DNA from: Desulfosarcina sp. BuS5
Lineage (GTDB): Bacteria; Desulfobacterota; Desulfobacteria; Desulfobacterales; BuS5
Direction: 5' to 3'
DNA length: 64,000 nucleotides
Assembly: GCF_028752835.1 (NCBI RefSeq)
Contig: NZ_CP087952.1
Location: 186,001 to 250,000 of the forward strand
The notes under the pieces were generated by a model that saw nothing but the letters and a program-made list of their open reading frames with translations, searched no databases and was not told where the DNA came from. Made by a program: the position numbers and the translations under genes. Below, one piece after another: positions 35,594 through 45,642 of the stretch (its first letter is position 1; each line of letters opens with the position of its first letter).

Positions 35594-36745
35594 ATGCGAA
35601 CAGATATAACAGTAAATAGCAATATCCGCCTGCTGCTTGTGGATGATGAAGAAGATTTTAGGAAAACAATTGCAAAACGTCTGAAAAAAAGAGGCTTTGC
35701 TCCCGAAGAAGCAGGAAGCGGGAATGAGTGCCTGGCCCTTCTGGAAAATAAAGCCGTTGATATAGTTGTGCTGGATGTAAAGATGCCCGGCATGGATGGC
35801 ATTGAGACCCTGCGTCATATAAAAGAAAAGTTTTCTGAAACAGAGGTTATACTTTTAACTGGTCATGCGGTAACATCTGACGGTATATCGGGAATCAAGT
35901 CCGGAGCCTTTGATTATTTGAGCAAGCCGATAGAGTTTGAGCATTTACTAAGCAAAATCAAACAAGCTTATAATAAAATAATACGGGAAGAAGAAAAACG
36001 TAAAGACGCAGAATTCCGAGCCAGCATGGAGCAGCAGATGATAGCTACCGAGAGGCTGGCTTCGCTGGGAACTTTATCGGCTGGCGTGGCTCATGAAATC
36101 AATAATCCCCTGGCGATCATCAATGAATCAGTCGGATGGATGAGGCTTATTTTACAAAAGGATGAATTGGCGGAGATGCCCCGCAAAAAAGATTTTGAAA
36201 AAGCCCTGGGCAAGATTGAAAAGGGTGTCGACCGGGCCAGGAAAATAACCCACCAGCTTTTGGAGACTGTCAGGAAAAACAATTCGGTATTTACCCAGGT
36301 TGACCTTAAGGAATTGGCTAGGGAAGCTGTGGAACTCCTGGGGCAGGAGACCAAAAACAGAAATATTCAATTTTTTTATGAAATGGAAGAATCGGCCTGC
36401 ACTATCTGGAGCGACCCATATCAGGTCCGGCAGGTTTTGATCAACCTGCTGACAAATGCCGCGCATTCCATGGATACAGGGGGCGAAATTACCATAATAC
36501 TTAAAGCTGATGTAGATGATATAGTTTTGACTGTTCGTGATACCGGAACCGGTATTCCGAAAGAGAATCTTGACAAGATTTTCGAGCCGTTTTTCAGCAC
36601 AAAAAGTCCGGGTCAGGGCACAGGCCTGGGGCTGTTTGTTACTAGGAGTATTATTAATAAACTTGGCGGCCGGATTGAGGTGGAGAGCCGACTGGGGCAC
36701 GGAACGAGTTTTAATATAACTCTACCTAAATATTATGAAATATAG
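35594..36745 (+). CDS. REC-histidine kinase hybrid (soluble)
   Basis: A 383-residue cytoplasmic protein. An N-terminal receiver (12-125, D61 in VLDVKMPG) is followed by a short coiled coil, DHp ([11 protein letters not shown], His167) and HATPase_c ([27 protein letters not shown]). Such REC-first kinases act as relays whose kinase activity is set by phosphorylation. It lies 56 bases after the SLC13 transporter. Its TAG stop codon (36743-36745) lies inside the first bases of a TATAG repeat, so the present C-terminus KYYEI may have been set by the repeat insertion. Confidence 0.92.
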   Translation: MRTDITVNSNIRLLLVDDEEDFRKTIAKRLKKRGFAPEEAGSGNECLALLENKAVDIVVLDVKMPGMDGIETLRHIKEKFSETEVILLTGHAVTSDGISGIKSGAFDYLSKPIEFEHLLSKIKQAYNKIIREEEKRKDAEFRASMEQQMIATERLASLGTLSAGVAHEINNPLAIINESVGWMRLILQKDELAEMPRKKDFEKALGKIEKGVDRARKITHQLLETVRKNNSVFTQVDLKELAREAVELLGQETKNRNIQFFYEMEESACTIWSDPYQVRQVLINLLTNAAHSMDTGGEITIILKADVDDIVLTVRDTGTGIPKENLDKIFEPFFSTKSPGQGTGLGLFVTRSIINKLGGRIEVESRLGHGTSFNITLPKYYEI

Positions 36746-36854
36746 ATGTTCACATAAATAATTTCACTGCGTTATCGGTCGTCGGAGTAGGGGTTCAAGA
36801 TTTTGAACCCTTACCCCCTCTGGGCTTGTGCAATTAATTATCTGAAAATCTATA
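36741..36854. repeat. TATAG palindromic repeat, copy 7 (overlaps a gene end)
   Basis: A 114-bp inverted-orientation copy: TATAGATGTTCACATAAATA ... CACTGCGTTATCGGTCGTCG ... GGGGTTCAAGA/TTTTGAACCC ... AAAATCTATA. The first bases contain the stop codon of the hybrid kinase. Confidence 0.9.
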
Positions 36855-36904
36855 GATAAATGATCGTTAAAAAAAATTTGTTTTTTTGATGGAGAGGAAA
36901 AGTC

Positions 36905-37345
36905 ATGGTTAAAATACCGACCAAAATACTTTTAGTTGATGACGAGAAAGATTTGATTGAGATGCTTTCCTTAAGGCTGCAGGAGACGGGAGAAAAGGTT
37001 AAATCAGCTTATAGCGGCCAGGAATGCCTCGAAACTTTAGATAAAAACAATATTGATGTTGTTATCCTGGATATCAAGATGCCCGGTATGGATGGCATTG
37101 AAACGCTCAAAGAGATCAAGAAAAGATTTCCCCTTGTTGAGGTCATCATGTTGACCGGCCATGGCAGCACTGAAACCGCTGTGGAAGGGATGAAGTTAGG
37201 AGCTTTTGATTATCTGTTAAAACCCGCCGATTTCAGTGATTTGTCTCAAAAACTGGAGGCCGCCAGAAAGAGAAAGGATGAACAGGAAGATCGTATCAGG
37301 ATGGCGGAAGCAAAATCTCTTTTAAGAAAAACCGGCGGATCATGA
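36905..37345 (+). CDS. single-domain response regulator with basic helical tail
   Basis: A 146-residue receiver protein (residues 5-122, D56 in VVILDIKMPG, MLTGHGS, LKPADF) ending in a charged helix (RKRKDEQEDRIRMAEAKSLL). The same kind of tail follows the receivers at 51593 and 60584. It is encoded ten bases upstream of a NifA-like sigma-54 activator, which lacks its own receiver. A GGAGAGG site precedes the ATG. Confidence 0.92.
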   Translation: MVKIPTKILLVDDEKDLIEMLSLRLQETGEKVKSAYSGQECLETLDKNNIDVVILDIKMPGMDGIETLKEIKKRFPLVEVIMLTGHGSTETAVEGMKLGAFDYLLKPADFSDLSQKLEAARKRKDEQEDRIRMAEAKSLLRKTGGS

Positions 37346-37355
37346 AGCGTAATTT

Positions 37356-38882
37356 ATGAAACGTCTGGAAGAAATATCCCTGTTTTATGAAATCAGCAAG
37401 GTGCTTAACAGGCATCTTGACCTGAAAAAATCTCTTTATGCAGTTCTTGATATCCTGTCTGATTTCATGAATATGATGCATGGCACAATATCAATTCTCG
37501 ACCCGTTACGCAATGAAATAAATATCGAGGTTGCTCACGGATTTTCCGTAAACGCCATGGAAAAGGGGAAATATAAACTAGGCGAAGGTGTTACAGGAAA
37601 GGTTATACAGGCAGGTAAGGCTGTCACAATTCCCAAAATAAGCGAAGAACCACTTTTCCTCGACAGAACGGCTTCAAGAAAAATCGCCCAAAATCAGGAA
37701 TTGTCATTCATCTGTGTACCTGTGATCAAGAATAAGCAGGTGATAGGGGCTCTCAGCGTAGATAAACCATACGATGAAGCTTATAAGCTTGGTGAAGGGA
37801 AACGACTCCTGCTTGTAATAGCCACCATGATTGCAAGACATGTCGGCAACCTGGAAACAATCCGCCTGGAAAAAGAACATCTAAGACGTGAAAACAAACG
37901 ACTAAAAGATGAACTTGAGAATAAATATAAAATAACCAATATTATAGGAAACAGCAACAAGATGAGAGAAGTTTTCCAGATGATCTCTCAGGTTTCCAGA
38001 AGCAATGCAACCGTTCTTATTCGCGGAGAAAGTGGAACCGGCAAGGAATTAGTGGCCAACTCCATTCACTATAACAGCCCGAGGGCCAATTAGCCTTTTA
38101 TCAAGGTAAATTGCGCTGCATTACCATCTAATCTGATTGAAAGCGAACTTTTCGGGCATGAAAAAGGAGCCTTTACCGGAGCTTTAAATCAAAAAAAAGG
38201 GAAATTCGAATTAGCGCACAAAGGAACTTTCTTTCTTGATGAAATAGGTTCCATTGATCTTAATACACAGGTAAACCTTCTCCGTGTGCTCCAGGAAAAA
38301 GAGTTTGAGCGTATCGGGGGTATCAGAACAATAAAGATTGATGTGCGCATAATTACGGCAACCAACAAAAATCTTGAGAAAGCCGTTGATAATGACACCT
38401 TCCGGGGAGACCTTTATTATCGGCTTAACGTATTTCCGATTTACATACCCCCTCTCAGAGAGCGCAAGACTGATATCCTTCTTCTTGCAGACCATTTCCT
38501 GGAAAAATACGCCAAGGAAAATTTTAGGGAAACTCGAAGATTTTCAACTCCCGCCATAGATATGCTCATGGCTTATCATTGGCCCGGGAATGTCAGAGAG
38601 CTTGAAAACTGCATTGAACGTGCGGTGTTGTTGTGTGGTGAAGAGGGCGTAATACATACCTATCACCTGCCTCCGACCCTTCAGGCAGGTTCAGAGACTA
38701 ATACATTGACGTCCCTCACTCTTGATGCTGCTGTAGCTGCCCTGGAAAAAGATATGGTAATTGATGCTCTCAAGAATACACGCGGAAATGCAACCTTGGC
38801 AGCTCAGATGCTGAAAACCACGGTTAGAAAATTTAATTACAAGTCCAAAAAAAATATGATCAACTACCGTGATTACCGATAA
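37356..38882 (+). pseudogene. GAF-AAA+-Fis sigma-54 activator (NifA-like), interrupted by an in-frame TAG
   Basis: A full-length frame of 509 codons with one TAG at 38091-38093. Domains: GAF (about 15-170), short coiled coil (170-190), AAA+ (195-430) with Walker A GESGTGKE and GAFTGA, the sigma-54 contact loop, and a Fis-type helix-turn-helix at the end ([11 protein letters not shown]). The TAG lies between HYNSPRAN and [11 protein letters not shown], where relatives have Lys or Arg, and no other lesion is visible. Read as a stop, translation gives 245 residues without a complete ATPase. A recent nonsense mutation, a sequencing error, or readthrough are all possible; TAG is used as a normal stop by several neighbouring genes. 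Confidence 0.85.
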
Positions 38883-38885
38883 TTT

Positions 38886-39701
38886 TTATTCCGCAATAGT
38901 AAACACATCATGGAAGCCTTGCTTTATAAGTATATCTTCATATTTTGCGGCCTGCTCCAGGGTGGCGCATTTCCCCGCTCTCACCCTGTAAATGGTACTA
39001 TCTCCAGTGTCAAATAGAGTGACGTGAACATTTTTGTAAATTGGATCCAGCTCTTTTTTTAATTTTTCAGCATTGTTTAAATCGCTGAATGCTCCGATCT
39101 GCAGGGTAAAGTTGCCCTTGTAATAGTCCAGCGGAACAAAACCAGATCCGGATTCAATTGTTGCGGCATTCTGTTGTCGTTCCTGCCCGAGCGCAACTAT
39201 CCTTACGCGTGCAGTCCCTGGCCCTACTATCCCTATTTTTTTTGCGGCAGCGTATGAAAGATCTATTATTCTCCCTTTAACAAAAGGCCCGCGATCATTG
39301 ATCCTTACATTTATCTTTTTATTATTGTCCAGGTTAGACACACTGACCCAGGTACCCAGGGGAAGTGTTTTATGCGCTGCTGAAATTGCATGCATGTTAT
39401 AGATCTCTCCGCTTGCGGTTTTCCTGCCATGAAATTTTTTCCCATACCAGGATGCTTTCCCGATCTGGGTAAAGCCGCGGGCATGAGCTAATGGCTGGTA
39501 CCAGTTGGAGCCTATTCTATAAAATTTGGTATAAGATTTGATATAAGGTTTTTTTTTGCCGACTGGTGCAGGAAGCTGACGGGCGGGTCTACTGACAGGT
39601 TCCACAGTTGTGCAGCTATTTATTAAAAAAAAAGATATTATACAAACCAGAAAAAAGGTTTTATTCAATCTGCAGGCCTCATTATTGTTTAGCAAGGGCA
39701 A
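38886..39701 (-). CDS. rlpA: RlpA-type septal-ring lytic transglycosylase lipoprotein with SPOR domain
   Basis: A 271-residue lipoprotein (hydrophobic signal then FFLINSC). The double-psi beta-barrel domain (about 80-170) has GKASWYGKKFHGRKTASGE, MHAISAAHKTLPLGT and RINDRGPFVKGRIIDLS. A SPOR domain (about 195-270, LQIGAFSDLNNAEKLKKEL) binds denuded septal peptidoglycan. The start overlaps the end of lon by 20 bases on the same strand. It ends three bases from the convergent NifA-like gene. Confidence 0.93.
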   Translation of the reverse strand: MPLLNNNEACRLNKTFFLVCIISFFLINSCTTVEPVSRPARQLPAPVGKKKPYIKSYTKFYRIGSNWYQPLAHARGFTQIGKASWYGKKFHGRKTASGEIYNMHAISAAHKTLPLGTWVSVSNLDNNKKINVRINDRGPFVKGRIIDLSYAAAKKIGIVGPGTARVRIVALGQERQQNAATIESGSGFVPLDYYKGNFTLQIGAFSDLNNAEKLKKELDPIYKNVHVTLFDTGDSTIYRVRAGKCATLEQAAKYEDILIKQGFHDVFTIAE

Positions 39702-42039
39702 CTTTCAAAACATCAATCATCTTTTCAGCAAAGACAAACTCAATATCGTTCTGTACCTTTTTGGGTATATCGTCCATATCTTTTTTGTTCCATGCAGGTA
39801 AAATAATTGTTTTAATTCCTGATCTGTGAGCTGCCAGAACCTTTTCCTTGATACCACCAACCGGAAGGACCTTCCCTCTAAGGGTAATTTCACCTGTCAT
39901 TGCTAAATTTTTCCTAATTGGTTTGTTGGTCATCATGGAGACCATTGCAGTCAACATGGTTACTCCGGCCGAAGGCCCGTCTTTTGGAATCGCTCCGGCA
40001 GGAACATGGATATGTATATCATGTTTTTCAAAAAAATCTTCATCAATTCCAAGACGTTTTGCATGTGTTCTTATAAAACTCAAAGCGGCTGAAGCGGATT
40101 CCTTCATAACATCACCAAGTTGTCCGGTCAGGGTGAGCGCTTTTTTTCCCTTCATGGCCGTAGCCTCGATAAAGAGCAATGTCCCTCCGGCCTGTGTCCA
40201 GGCCAGGCCCAAGGCCACACCCGGAGTTGAGACTCGGGAACGTTCCTCGGTAGAAAAGCGGACAGGGCCAAGATATTCAAAAATATCCTGCTTTTTAACC
40301 GTTACAGCTTCTACTTTCTCCTGGGCTACCAATACTGCAACCCCGCGGCATATAGTTGCGATTTCTCTTTCCAGGTTTCTTAATCCGGCTTCCCGGGTAT
40401 AAGCTGAAATTATATCCTTAACAGCCCCCTTTGTAAATTTTATATGTCCGGCTTTCAGCCCATGGGCTTCTCTCTGGCGCGGTATGAGATATTTATTTGC
40501 TATTTTGATCTTTTCATCCAGGGTATAACCGGAAAGCTGCAATACTTCCATCCTGTCCAGCAAAGCGGAAGGAATGGTGTCAAGAATATTGGCGGTTGTG
40601 ACAAACATTACCTTGGACAGATCAAACGGAACATCAAGGTAATGATCCGAAAAGGAGAAGTTTTGTTCCGGGTCCAGCACCTCAAGCAGGGCGGATGATG
40701 GATCGCCCCGGAAATCGCTGCCTACTTTATCAATTTCATCCAGCATAAAAACAGGATTGTTCGATTCAGCCCTTCTTATTCCCTGTATAATCCTGCCGGG
40801 CAGCGCTCCCACATAAGTACGCCGGTGGCCCCTTATTTCAGCCTCATCCCTGACCCCGCCCAGCGATATGCGTATAAATTTGCGCCCCAGCGCTCTTGCA
40901 ATGGAACGTCCCAAAGATGTTTTACCGGTGCCCGGAGGGCCGGAAAAGCATAAAATCGGCCCCTTCGATTCAGGTTTTAATTTGCGCACGGCTAAATATT
41001 CGATAACTCTTTTTTTCGGTTTTTCAAGACCAAAATGATCCTCTTCCAGAATTTTTTTCGCCTTATCAAGATCAAGATTATCTGCAGTGCTGCTATTCCA
41101 TGGCAAACTTGTAATCCAGTCAAGATAAGTAGAGGCAACCGTATATTCGGATGAAGAGGGATGCATGCGGCCAAGTCGGTTGAGTTCCCGCTCCGCTTCT
41201 TTCAAAGCAATTTCCGGAAGTTTGATTTCCTCAATTTTAGCTCTGTATTCATCAATTTCCACAGAGGATGCATCCTTTTCGCCGAGTTCCTCTTTTATAG
41301 CTTTAAGCTGCTGCCGCAGATAATATTCCCTTTGGCTCTTGTCCATATCGCCCTTTACCTGGGTCTGGATCTTGTTGCCCAGTTCCAGGATCTCCAGCTG
41401 GTGATTAACAAGGCGGGTAACCTCCTTTAACCGATCTTTTATATCATAGATTTCCAGAATTTTCTGTTTTTCATCCCTGGTTGAATTTATTATGGAAGCA
41501 ACCATATCCGCAAAGACGCCCGCTTCCTGAACTGATTGTGCCATTACGCCAAGTTCCTGGGGCAGGCCGGGGGATAGTTGAACAATCTTTGTGAAGAGAC
41601 CCGAAATATTAGTTGTTAAAGCTTCAATCTCCTTGCCTGTCTTTTTTTCATCCTCAATATGGACCACATTGGCAAGAAGATAAGGCTCTGTTTGGTTATA
41701 TTCTTTAATCCTGAACCTTCCCAGCCCCTGAACAAGCAATTGAGCCTTGTTGTTTTCTATTTTTGCCATTTTCAATATAAGAGCGCTTGTGCCTACGTCA
41801 TAAAGATCATCCTTTGATTCTGATTCGGTTTTTGAATCAATCGGCTGTTTGGATGCAATAAATCCGATAATACGATCTTTTGACATTGCATCATCAATAA
41901 GCCTGAGAGAATTTTCCTGCATTACCACAAAAGGCAAAACCATTTTTGGAAAAAGAACTGTATCAAACAATGGAAGGATAGAAAGGTTGTCAGGAATTTT
42001 TTCAGTGCCGAAGTCCATGGCCTGGCTAGGCTCTGTCAT
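39682..42039 (-). CDS. lon: ATP-dependent protease Lon
   Basis: A 785-residue LonA protease from the ATG at 42039 ([11 protein letters not shown]), set by TTGGAGG. The N-terminal substrate-binding domain (about 20-210), AAA+ module (Walker [12 protein letters not shown] near 355; Walker [10 protein letters not shown]) and C-terminal Ser-Lys protease domain ([10 protein letters not shown] with the catalytic Ser near 675; [10 protein letters not shown] with the catalytic Lys) are all complete. It degrades misfolded and regulatory proteins. It lies 38 bases downstream of an hsp20 gene, so the two are probably one stress operon. Confidence 0.97.
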   Translation of the reverse strand: MTEPSQAMDFGTEKIPDNLSILPLFDTVLFPKMVLPFVVMQENSLRLIDDAMSKDRIIGFIASKQPIDSKTESESKDDLYDVGTSALILKMAKIENNKAQLLVQGLGRFRIKEYNQTEPYLLANVVHIEDEKKTGKEIEALTTNISGLFTKIVQLSPGLPQELGVMAQSVQEAGVFADMVASIINSTRDEKQKILEIYDIKDRLKEVTRLVNHQLEILELGNKIQTQVKGDMDKSQREYYLRQQLKAIKEELGEKDASSVEIDEYRAKIEEIKLPEIALKEAERELNRLGRMHPSSSEYTVASTYLDWITSLPWNSSTADNLDLDKAKKILEEDHFGLEKPKKRVIEYLAVRKLKPESKGPILCFSGPPGTGKTSLGRSIARALGRKFIRISLGGVRDEAEIRGHRRTYVGALPGRIIQGIRRAESNNPVFMLDEIDKVGSDFRGDPSSALLEVLDPEQNFSFSDHYLDVPFDLSKVMFVTTANILDTIPSALLDRMEVLQLSGYTLDEKIKIANKYLIPRQREAHGLKAGHIKFTKGAVKDIISAYTREAGLRNLEREIATICRGVAVLVAQEKVEAVTVKKQDIFEYLGPVRFSTEERSRVSTPGVALGLAWTQAGGTLLFIEATAMKGKKALTLTGQLGDVMKESASAALSFIRTHAKRLGIDEDFFEKHDIHIHVPAGAIPKDGPSAGVTMLTAMVSMMTNKPIRKNLAMTGEITLRGKVLPVGGIKEKVLAAHRSGIKTIILPAWNKKDMDDIPKKVQNDIEFVFAEKMIDVLKVALAKQ

Positions 42040-42077
42040 TTTAACCTCCAATTTTTTTTTACAATAAAAGACACAAA

Positions 42078-42527
42078 TTATTCGTCTGATATTGTAATTT
42101 TTTGAGTCTTGTCCATAGAAATCTTGGATAATCTGATCTGCAGCATACCGTTTAAATATGATGCCGATACTGTCTCGGGATCTATAAGAGCCGGAAGAAA
42201 AAGCAGACGCTCAAACTTTCCATATTGAATTTCTGCAAGCCGGTAAACCGCACCATCAATACGCTGGGTAACAGCACGCTCACCTGAAATTTTAATAGCC
42301 TTGCTGCTGATCTCTACCTCCAGATCTTCCTTATTAACCCCTGCAATTTCAGCCAGCACTATTATCTCATCGCCGGTTTCGTAAATATCCATTTGAGGTT
42401 TCCATAAACGCTCGGAAAGGGTAAAAACCGGGTTTAAGGATCGAAGCATTTCTTCTATTGTTCTTTCAAAATTCGACCCTGTCCGCTCAAAATCTCTGGT
42501 AAACCTTATTTTGATATAATCCATCAT
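42078..42527 (-). CDS. Hsp20 / alpha-crystallin small heat-shock protein
   Basis: A 149-residue small heat-shock protein with an alpha-crystallin domain (about 45-140). It has PQMDIYETGDEIIVLAEIAG, the SGER motif and a C-terminal LPALIDPETVSASYLNGML with the conserved A-x-x-x-NG-x-L pattern; the C-terminal I-x-I motif is KITIS. An AGGAGTTA site lies before the tandem ATG. It holds unfolding proteins for refolding or for degradation by Lon, encoded next. No CIRCE element is visible in the 280-base region upstream. Confidence 0.92.
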   Translation of the reverse strand: MMDYIKIRFTRDFERTGSNFERTIEEMLRSLNPVFTLSERLWKPQMDIYETGDEIIVLAEIAGVNKEDLEVEISSKAIKISGERAVTQRIDGAVYRLAEIQYGKFERLLFLPALIDPETVSASYLNGMLQIRLSKISMDKTQKITISDE

Positions 42528-42727
42528 TAACTCCTGAATATTAAGGACCTACCCGTAAAAATTCCCCAAAACCATACTACACATTTATGTTGCCAGCGCC
42601 TATCCCGAACCATGCTTTTTTGTTCGGAATCAGGAGGATGTAACAATTATAGCTACCCTAAAGATCTTTTATATATAAGTATGGATAAAATTGTAAAGAA
42701 AAGTTTTTAGATTTATTCTGATTTTTC

Positions 42728-42781
42728 TTGACATTTTTATAGAAAAATTATTTTTTATAAAAATCGACTGACTACTCAATC
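42728..42781 (+). promoter_or_regulatory. TetR promoter region with candidate operator
   Basis: TTGACA at 42728-42733 is followed by an AT-rich stretch without a good -10 at standard spacing. The imperfect inverted repeat GACTGA-CTAC-TCAATC (42766-42781) has the size and form of TetR/FadR-type operators and lies 28 bases before the ATG of the tetR-like gene, suggesting autoregulation. The remaining intergenic sequence towards hsp20 holds no other feature that I can support. Confidence 0.4.
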
Positions 42782-42809
42782 AATTTTTGATTTTTATAAA
42801 AAAAGCATT

Positions 42810-43391
42810 ATGTCTAAAAAAGAAGCTATTATTCAGGCCGCAACATACCTTTTCTCCCGCAAAGGATTCAAGGATACACGCATGGTTGAGATTTCAACAC
42901 TGACAGGGGCGGCTGAAGGTACAATTTTTTATCATTTCAAAAACAAGGAAGAACTTTTCCTGTATATTCTTGAAAAATTTAAAAAAGATATTACAGATGA
43001 ATTCGAGCTGTACATTAGAGAGAATGAATTCAAAAACGGCCTTGACACGATAGAAAAGGCAGTAGCTTTTTATCTTGATTTAGCCGGCACCATGGAGGAC
43101 AGATTTCTTCTTCTTCACCGGCATGATGCTTATGAGCTTGCGGAGGCAAATCCGGTCTGCAGGGGTTATCTTGACACTATTTATACGTGTTTATTAAATA
43201 TCTTTGAACGTGCCGTGCTGCGCGGTCAAAAAGATGGATCCATCCGTGATATGCCCGCCAAAAAAGCTTCATTAATAGTCCTCAGTATGGTCGATGGTCT
43301 TGTGCGCTTGAACACATATAACCTTTATCATGCTGACGCTCTTTATGGGGAATTAATTGAGTCAGTGAGAAGGATGCTGCAAAAGAGTTAA
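42810..43391 (+). CDS. TetR-family regulator
   Basis: A 193-residue TetR protein. The helix-turn-helix is clear (AATYLFSRKGFKDTRMVEIS, then AEGTIFYHFKNKEELFLYIL). The C-terminal domain is helical and resembles FadR/RutR-like ligand domains (LDTIYTCLLNIFERAVLRGQ). It lies between the divergent hsp20-lon operon and a SulP transporter 100 bases downstream on the same strand, either of which it may control. An operator-like repeat precedes the gene. Confidence 0.9.
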   Translation: MSKKEAIIQAATYLFSRKGFKDTRMVEISTLTGAAEGTIFYHFKNKEELFLYILEKFKKDITDEFELYIRENEFKNGLDTIEKAVAFYLDLAGTMEDRFLLLHRHDAYELAEANPVCRGYLDTIYTCLLNIFERAVLRGQKDGSIRDMPAKKASLIVLSMVDGLVRLNTYNLYHADALYGELIESVRRMLQKS

Positions 43392-43447
43392 CCCCTATTT
43401 TGAGTCTAACCCAGAAATTGAGAGGATTATCAGTTTGCATTTACTTT

Positions 43448-43486
43448 TATTGATTTTCAGATAATTAATCTCACAAGTATAGAGGT
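43448..43486. repeat. TATAG repeat left-arm fragment
   Basis: TTGATTTTCAGATAATTAAT, CACAAG and AGAGG match the left arm and core of the family with small changes. The AGAGG part lies eight bases before the sulP ATG and serves as its only visible ribosome-binding site. Confidence 0.6.
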
Positions 43487-43494
43487 AATAAACA

Positions 43495-45624
43495 ATGCTC
43501 AATAAAATTTTCCCTTTTCTTGGCTGGTTTAAAAATTACGGCTCTGACAGCCTGAGAATAGATGCTCTTTCAGGACTTACAGTGGCCCTGGTCTTAATCC
43601 CCCAATCCATGGCTTACGCGCAATTGGCGGGATTGCCGCCATATTACGGTCTCTATGCATCGTTTCTGCCGCCCATGCTGGCATCATTGTTCGGTTCAAG
43701 CCGCCAACTGGCTACAGGACCGGTAGCTGTAGTTTCACTCATGACGGCCGCCTCTCTTGAGCCCCTGGCTACTGCAGGAAGTGAAGGATATATAGCTTAT
43801 GCTATTTTGCTGGCCTTTATGGTCGGCGCCTTCCAGTTTATTCTTGGCGTATGCAAGCTGGGCCTTATTGTTAATTTTCTTTCCCATCCTGTTGTTAATG
43901 GATTTACAAACGCGGCCGCCATTATTATTGCCTCATCCCAATTGTCAAAAATGTTCGGTTGTTATGTTGACAAGGCTGAACACCACTATGAAACGATATG
44001 GCGAGTCTGCCAGGCAGCCTTTCATTATACCCACTGGCCTACTTTGCTATTAGGCCTGCTGGCTTTTGGTATTATGTATGGCCTGCGTAAAATATCGCCC
44101 AAAATACCTAATGTCCTCGTAGCGGTAGTGGTAACCATACTTATCTCATGGGCAATCGGTTTTGAACATAACCTGGTTGTAGATATCAAAGATATAGAAT
44201 TTCTGGATGCCCGGGCGCTGATTGCGGATTTTAATAAAAACGTAGATACTGCAACTAAGCTTGCCAATGAGCGATCCAAGGTTAATTTTGCACTGGATCA
44301 AGCCGGCAAATCCCACGATATAATAGCCTTGCTCGATGCTGAACATAATTTTAAAGTGCTTAATGAAAATATAAATATTTTTAAAAAAAAAATACACCAT
44401 TGCCGTAAAGTTATCAGGGGTTTATTATTTGAGGGCGTAGAACAGCCTGATGGTTCCATAAAATTTTATTCCAAAGGAACACTTCCACCCGGCGTCAAGG
44501 GCGATGGCCGGGAATGGAGAATCAAGGTAGGCAACAGTAGTCTTGATCCGGACAAGCTGTTAATTACCGGTGGCGGCGCAGTGATAGGCGTGATCCCCAA
44601 GGGACTGCCCGAGTTAACCGTCCCTGAATTAGACTTTAAAATTATTTTACACCTCTTACCCTTTACAGCCATAATTTCACTGCTGGGTTTTATGGAGGCA
44701 ATCTCTATTGCAAAGGCAATGGCTGCAAAAACAGGCCAAAGGCTCGACCCCAACCAGGAATTGATAGGTCAAGGTATCGCCAATATTATCGGTTCAGTTG
44801 GAAAGAGTTATCCTGTTTCAGGATCTTTTTCCAGATCTGCGGTCAACCTGCAGGCCGGGGCGGTATCCGGATTATCGAACGTCTTTGCAAGTATTGCTGT
44901 TATTATTGTGCTCCTGTTTTTTACCCCTTTACTCTATAATCTCCCGCAGTCGGTGCTGGCGGCTGTTATTATGATGGCGGTTATAGGACTTGTTAATATC
45001 TCCGGTTTTATTCATGCCTGGAAAGTTCAGTGGTACGACGGGGCTATTTCCATAATTTCATTTATCTGTACGCTTATGTTTGCGCCTCATTTAGAAAAAG
45101 GGATTGAAATCGGAGTTGCACTTTCTTTGCTCGTATTTTTATTCAAGAGCATGAGGCCGACTCTTTCCTCTCTTTCAAGGGCTCCGGATAAATCTCTACG
45201 GGATTACATTGAACACGGCCTCGAAGAATGCGAGTTTGTAGCCATGATTCGTTTTGAAGGTCCCCTTTTCTTTGCCAGCGCCAGCCATATCGAAGATCAG
45301 GCCATGGAACTTTTGCGCAGGAAGAAAAAACTTAAACATATAATACTTGTTTCCAACGGGATTAGTGATATTGACGCATCGGGTGAGGATACATTATCCT
45401 TGTTTATTGACAACGTAAGAAGCTCTGGTATAGATATTTCTTTTAGTGGTGTGAATGAGACGGTTATGAAGATTATGAAGCGCACCCACTTATTAGCTAA
45501 AATCGGCGAGGACCATATCTATCCGACCATGGAAAATGCTTTAAATATAATCCACTCCCAGGCTCACAAGGATGAGTGGGAAGATACATGTCCACTCATG
45601 AACGTATCTTGCTTGACTGATTAA
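43495..45624 (+). CDS. SulP-family anion permease with STAS domain and large internal insertion
   Basis: A 709-residue SLC26/SulP transporter. It has the signature GLTVALVLIPQSMAYAQLAG with LPPYYGLYASFLPPML, PVSGSFSRSAVNLQAG and a C-terminal STAS domain (about 575-695). Between FEHNLVVDIKD (near 230) and AVIGVIPKGLP (near 362) there is an extra hydrophilic segment of about 125 residues, partly coiled-coil-like; ordinary SulP proteins have only a few residues there. The family carries sulfate, bicarbonate or other anions. A cytidylate-kinase-like/REC fusion follows 18 bases downstream, then a kinase and regulators, so transport may be under phosphorelay control. Confidence 0.92.
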   Translation: MLNKIFPFLGWFKNYGSDSLRIDALSGLTVALVLIPQSMAYAQLAGLPPYYGLYASFLPPMLASLFGSSRQLATGPVAVVSLMTAASLEPLATAGSEGYIAYAILLAFMVGAFQFILGVCKLGLIVNFLSHPVVNGFTNAAAIIIASSQLSKMFGCYVDKAEHHYETIWRVCQAAFHYTHWPTLLLGLLAFGIMYGLRKISPKIPNVLVAVVVTILISWAIGFEHNLVVDIKDIEFLDARALIADFNKNVDTATKLANERSKVNFALDQAGKSHDIIALLDAEHNFKVLNENINIFKKKIHHCRKVIRGLLFEGVEQPDGSIKFYSKGTLPPGVKGDGREWRIKVGNSSLDPDKLLITGGGAVIGVIPKGLPELTVPELDFKIILHLLPFTAIISLLGFMEAISIAKAMAAKTGQRLDPNQELIGQGIANIIGSVGKSYPVSGSFSRSAVNLQAGAVSGLSNVFASIAVIIVLLFFTPLLYNLPQSVLAAVIMMAVIGLVNISGFIHAWKVQWYDGAISIISFICTLMFAPHLEKGIEIGVALSLLVFLFKSMRPTLSSLSRAPDKSLRDYIEHGLEECEFVAMIRFEGPLFFASASHIEDQAMELLRRKKKLKHIILVSNGISDIDASGEDTLSLFIDNVRSSGIDISFSGVNETVMKIMKRTHLLAKIGEDHIYPTMENALNIIHSQAHKDEWEDTCPLMNVSCLTD

Positions 45625-45642
45625 TAAAAAAAGGAAAGATAA

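Noticed and set aside
5753-38882. TAG reassigned to a sense codon (pyrrolysine-like), given two in-frame TAGs.
   Set aside because: At least nine apparently intact genes end in TAG, some without a nearby backup stop, and parB has other damage. No pyl genes are in the window.
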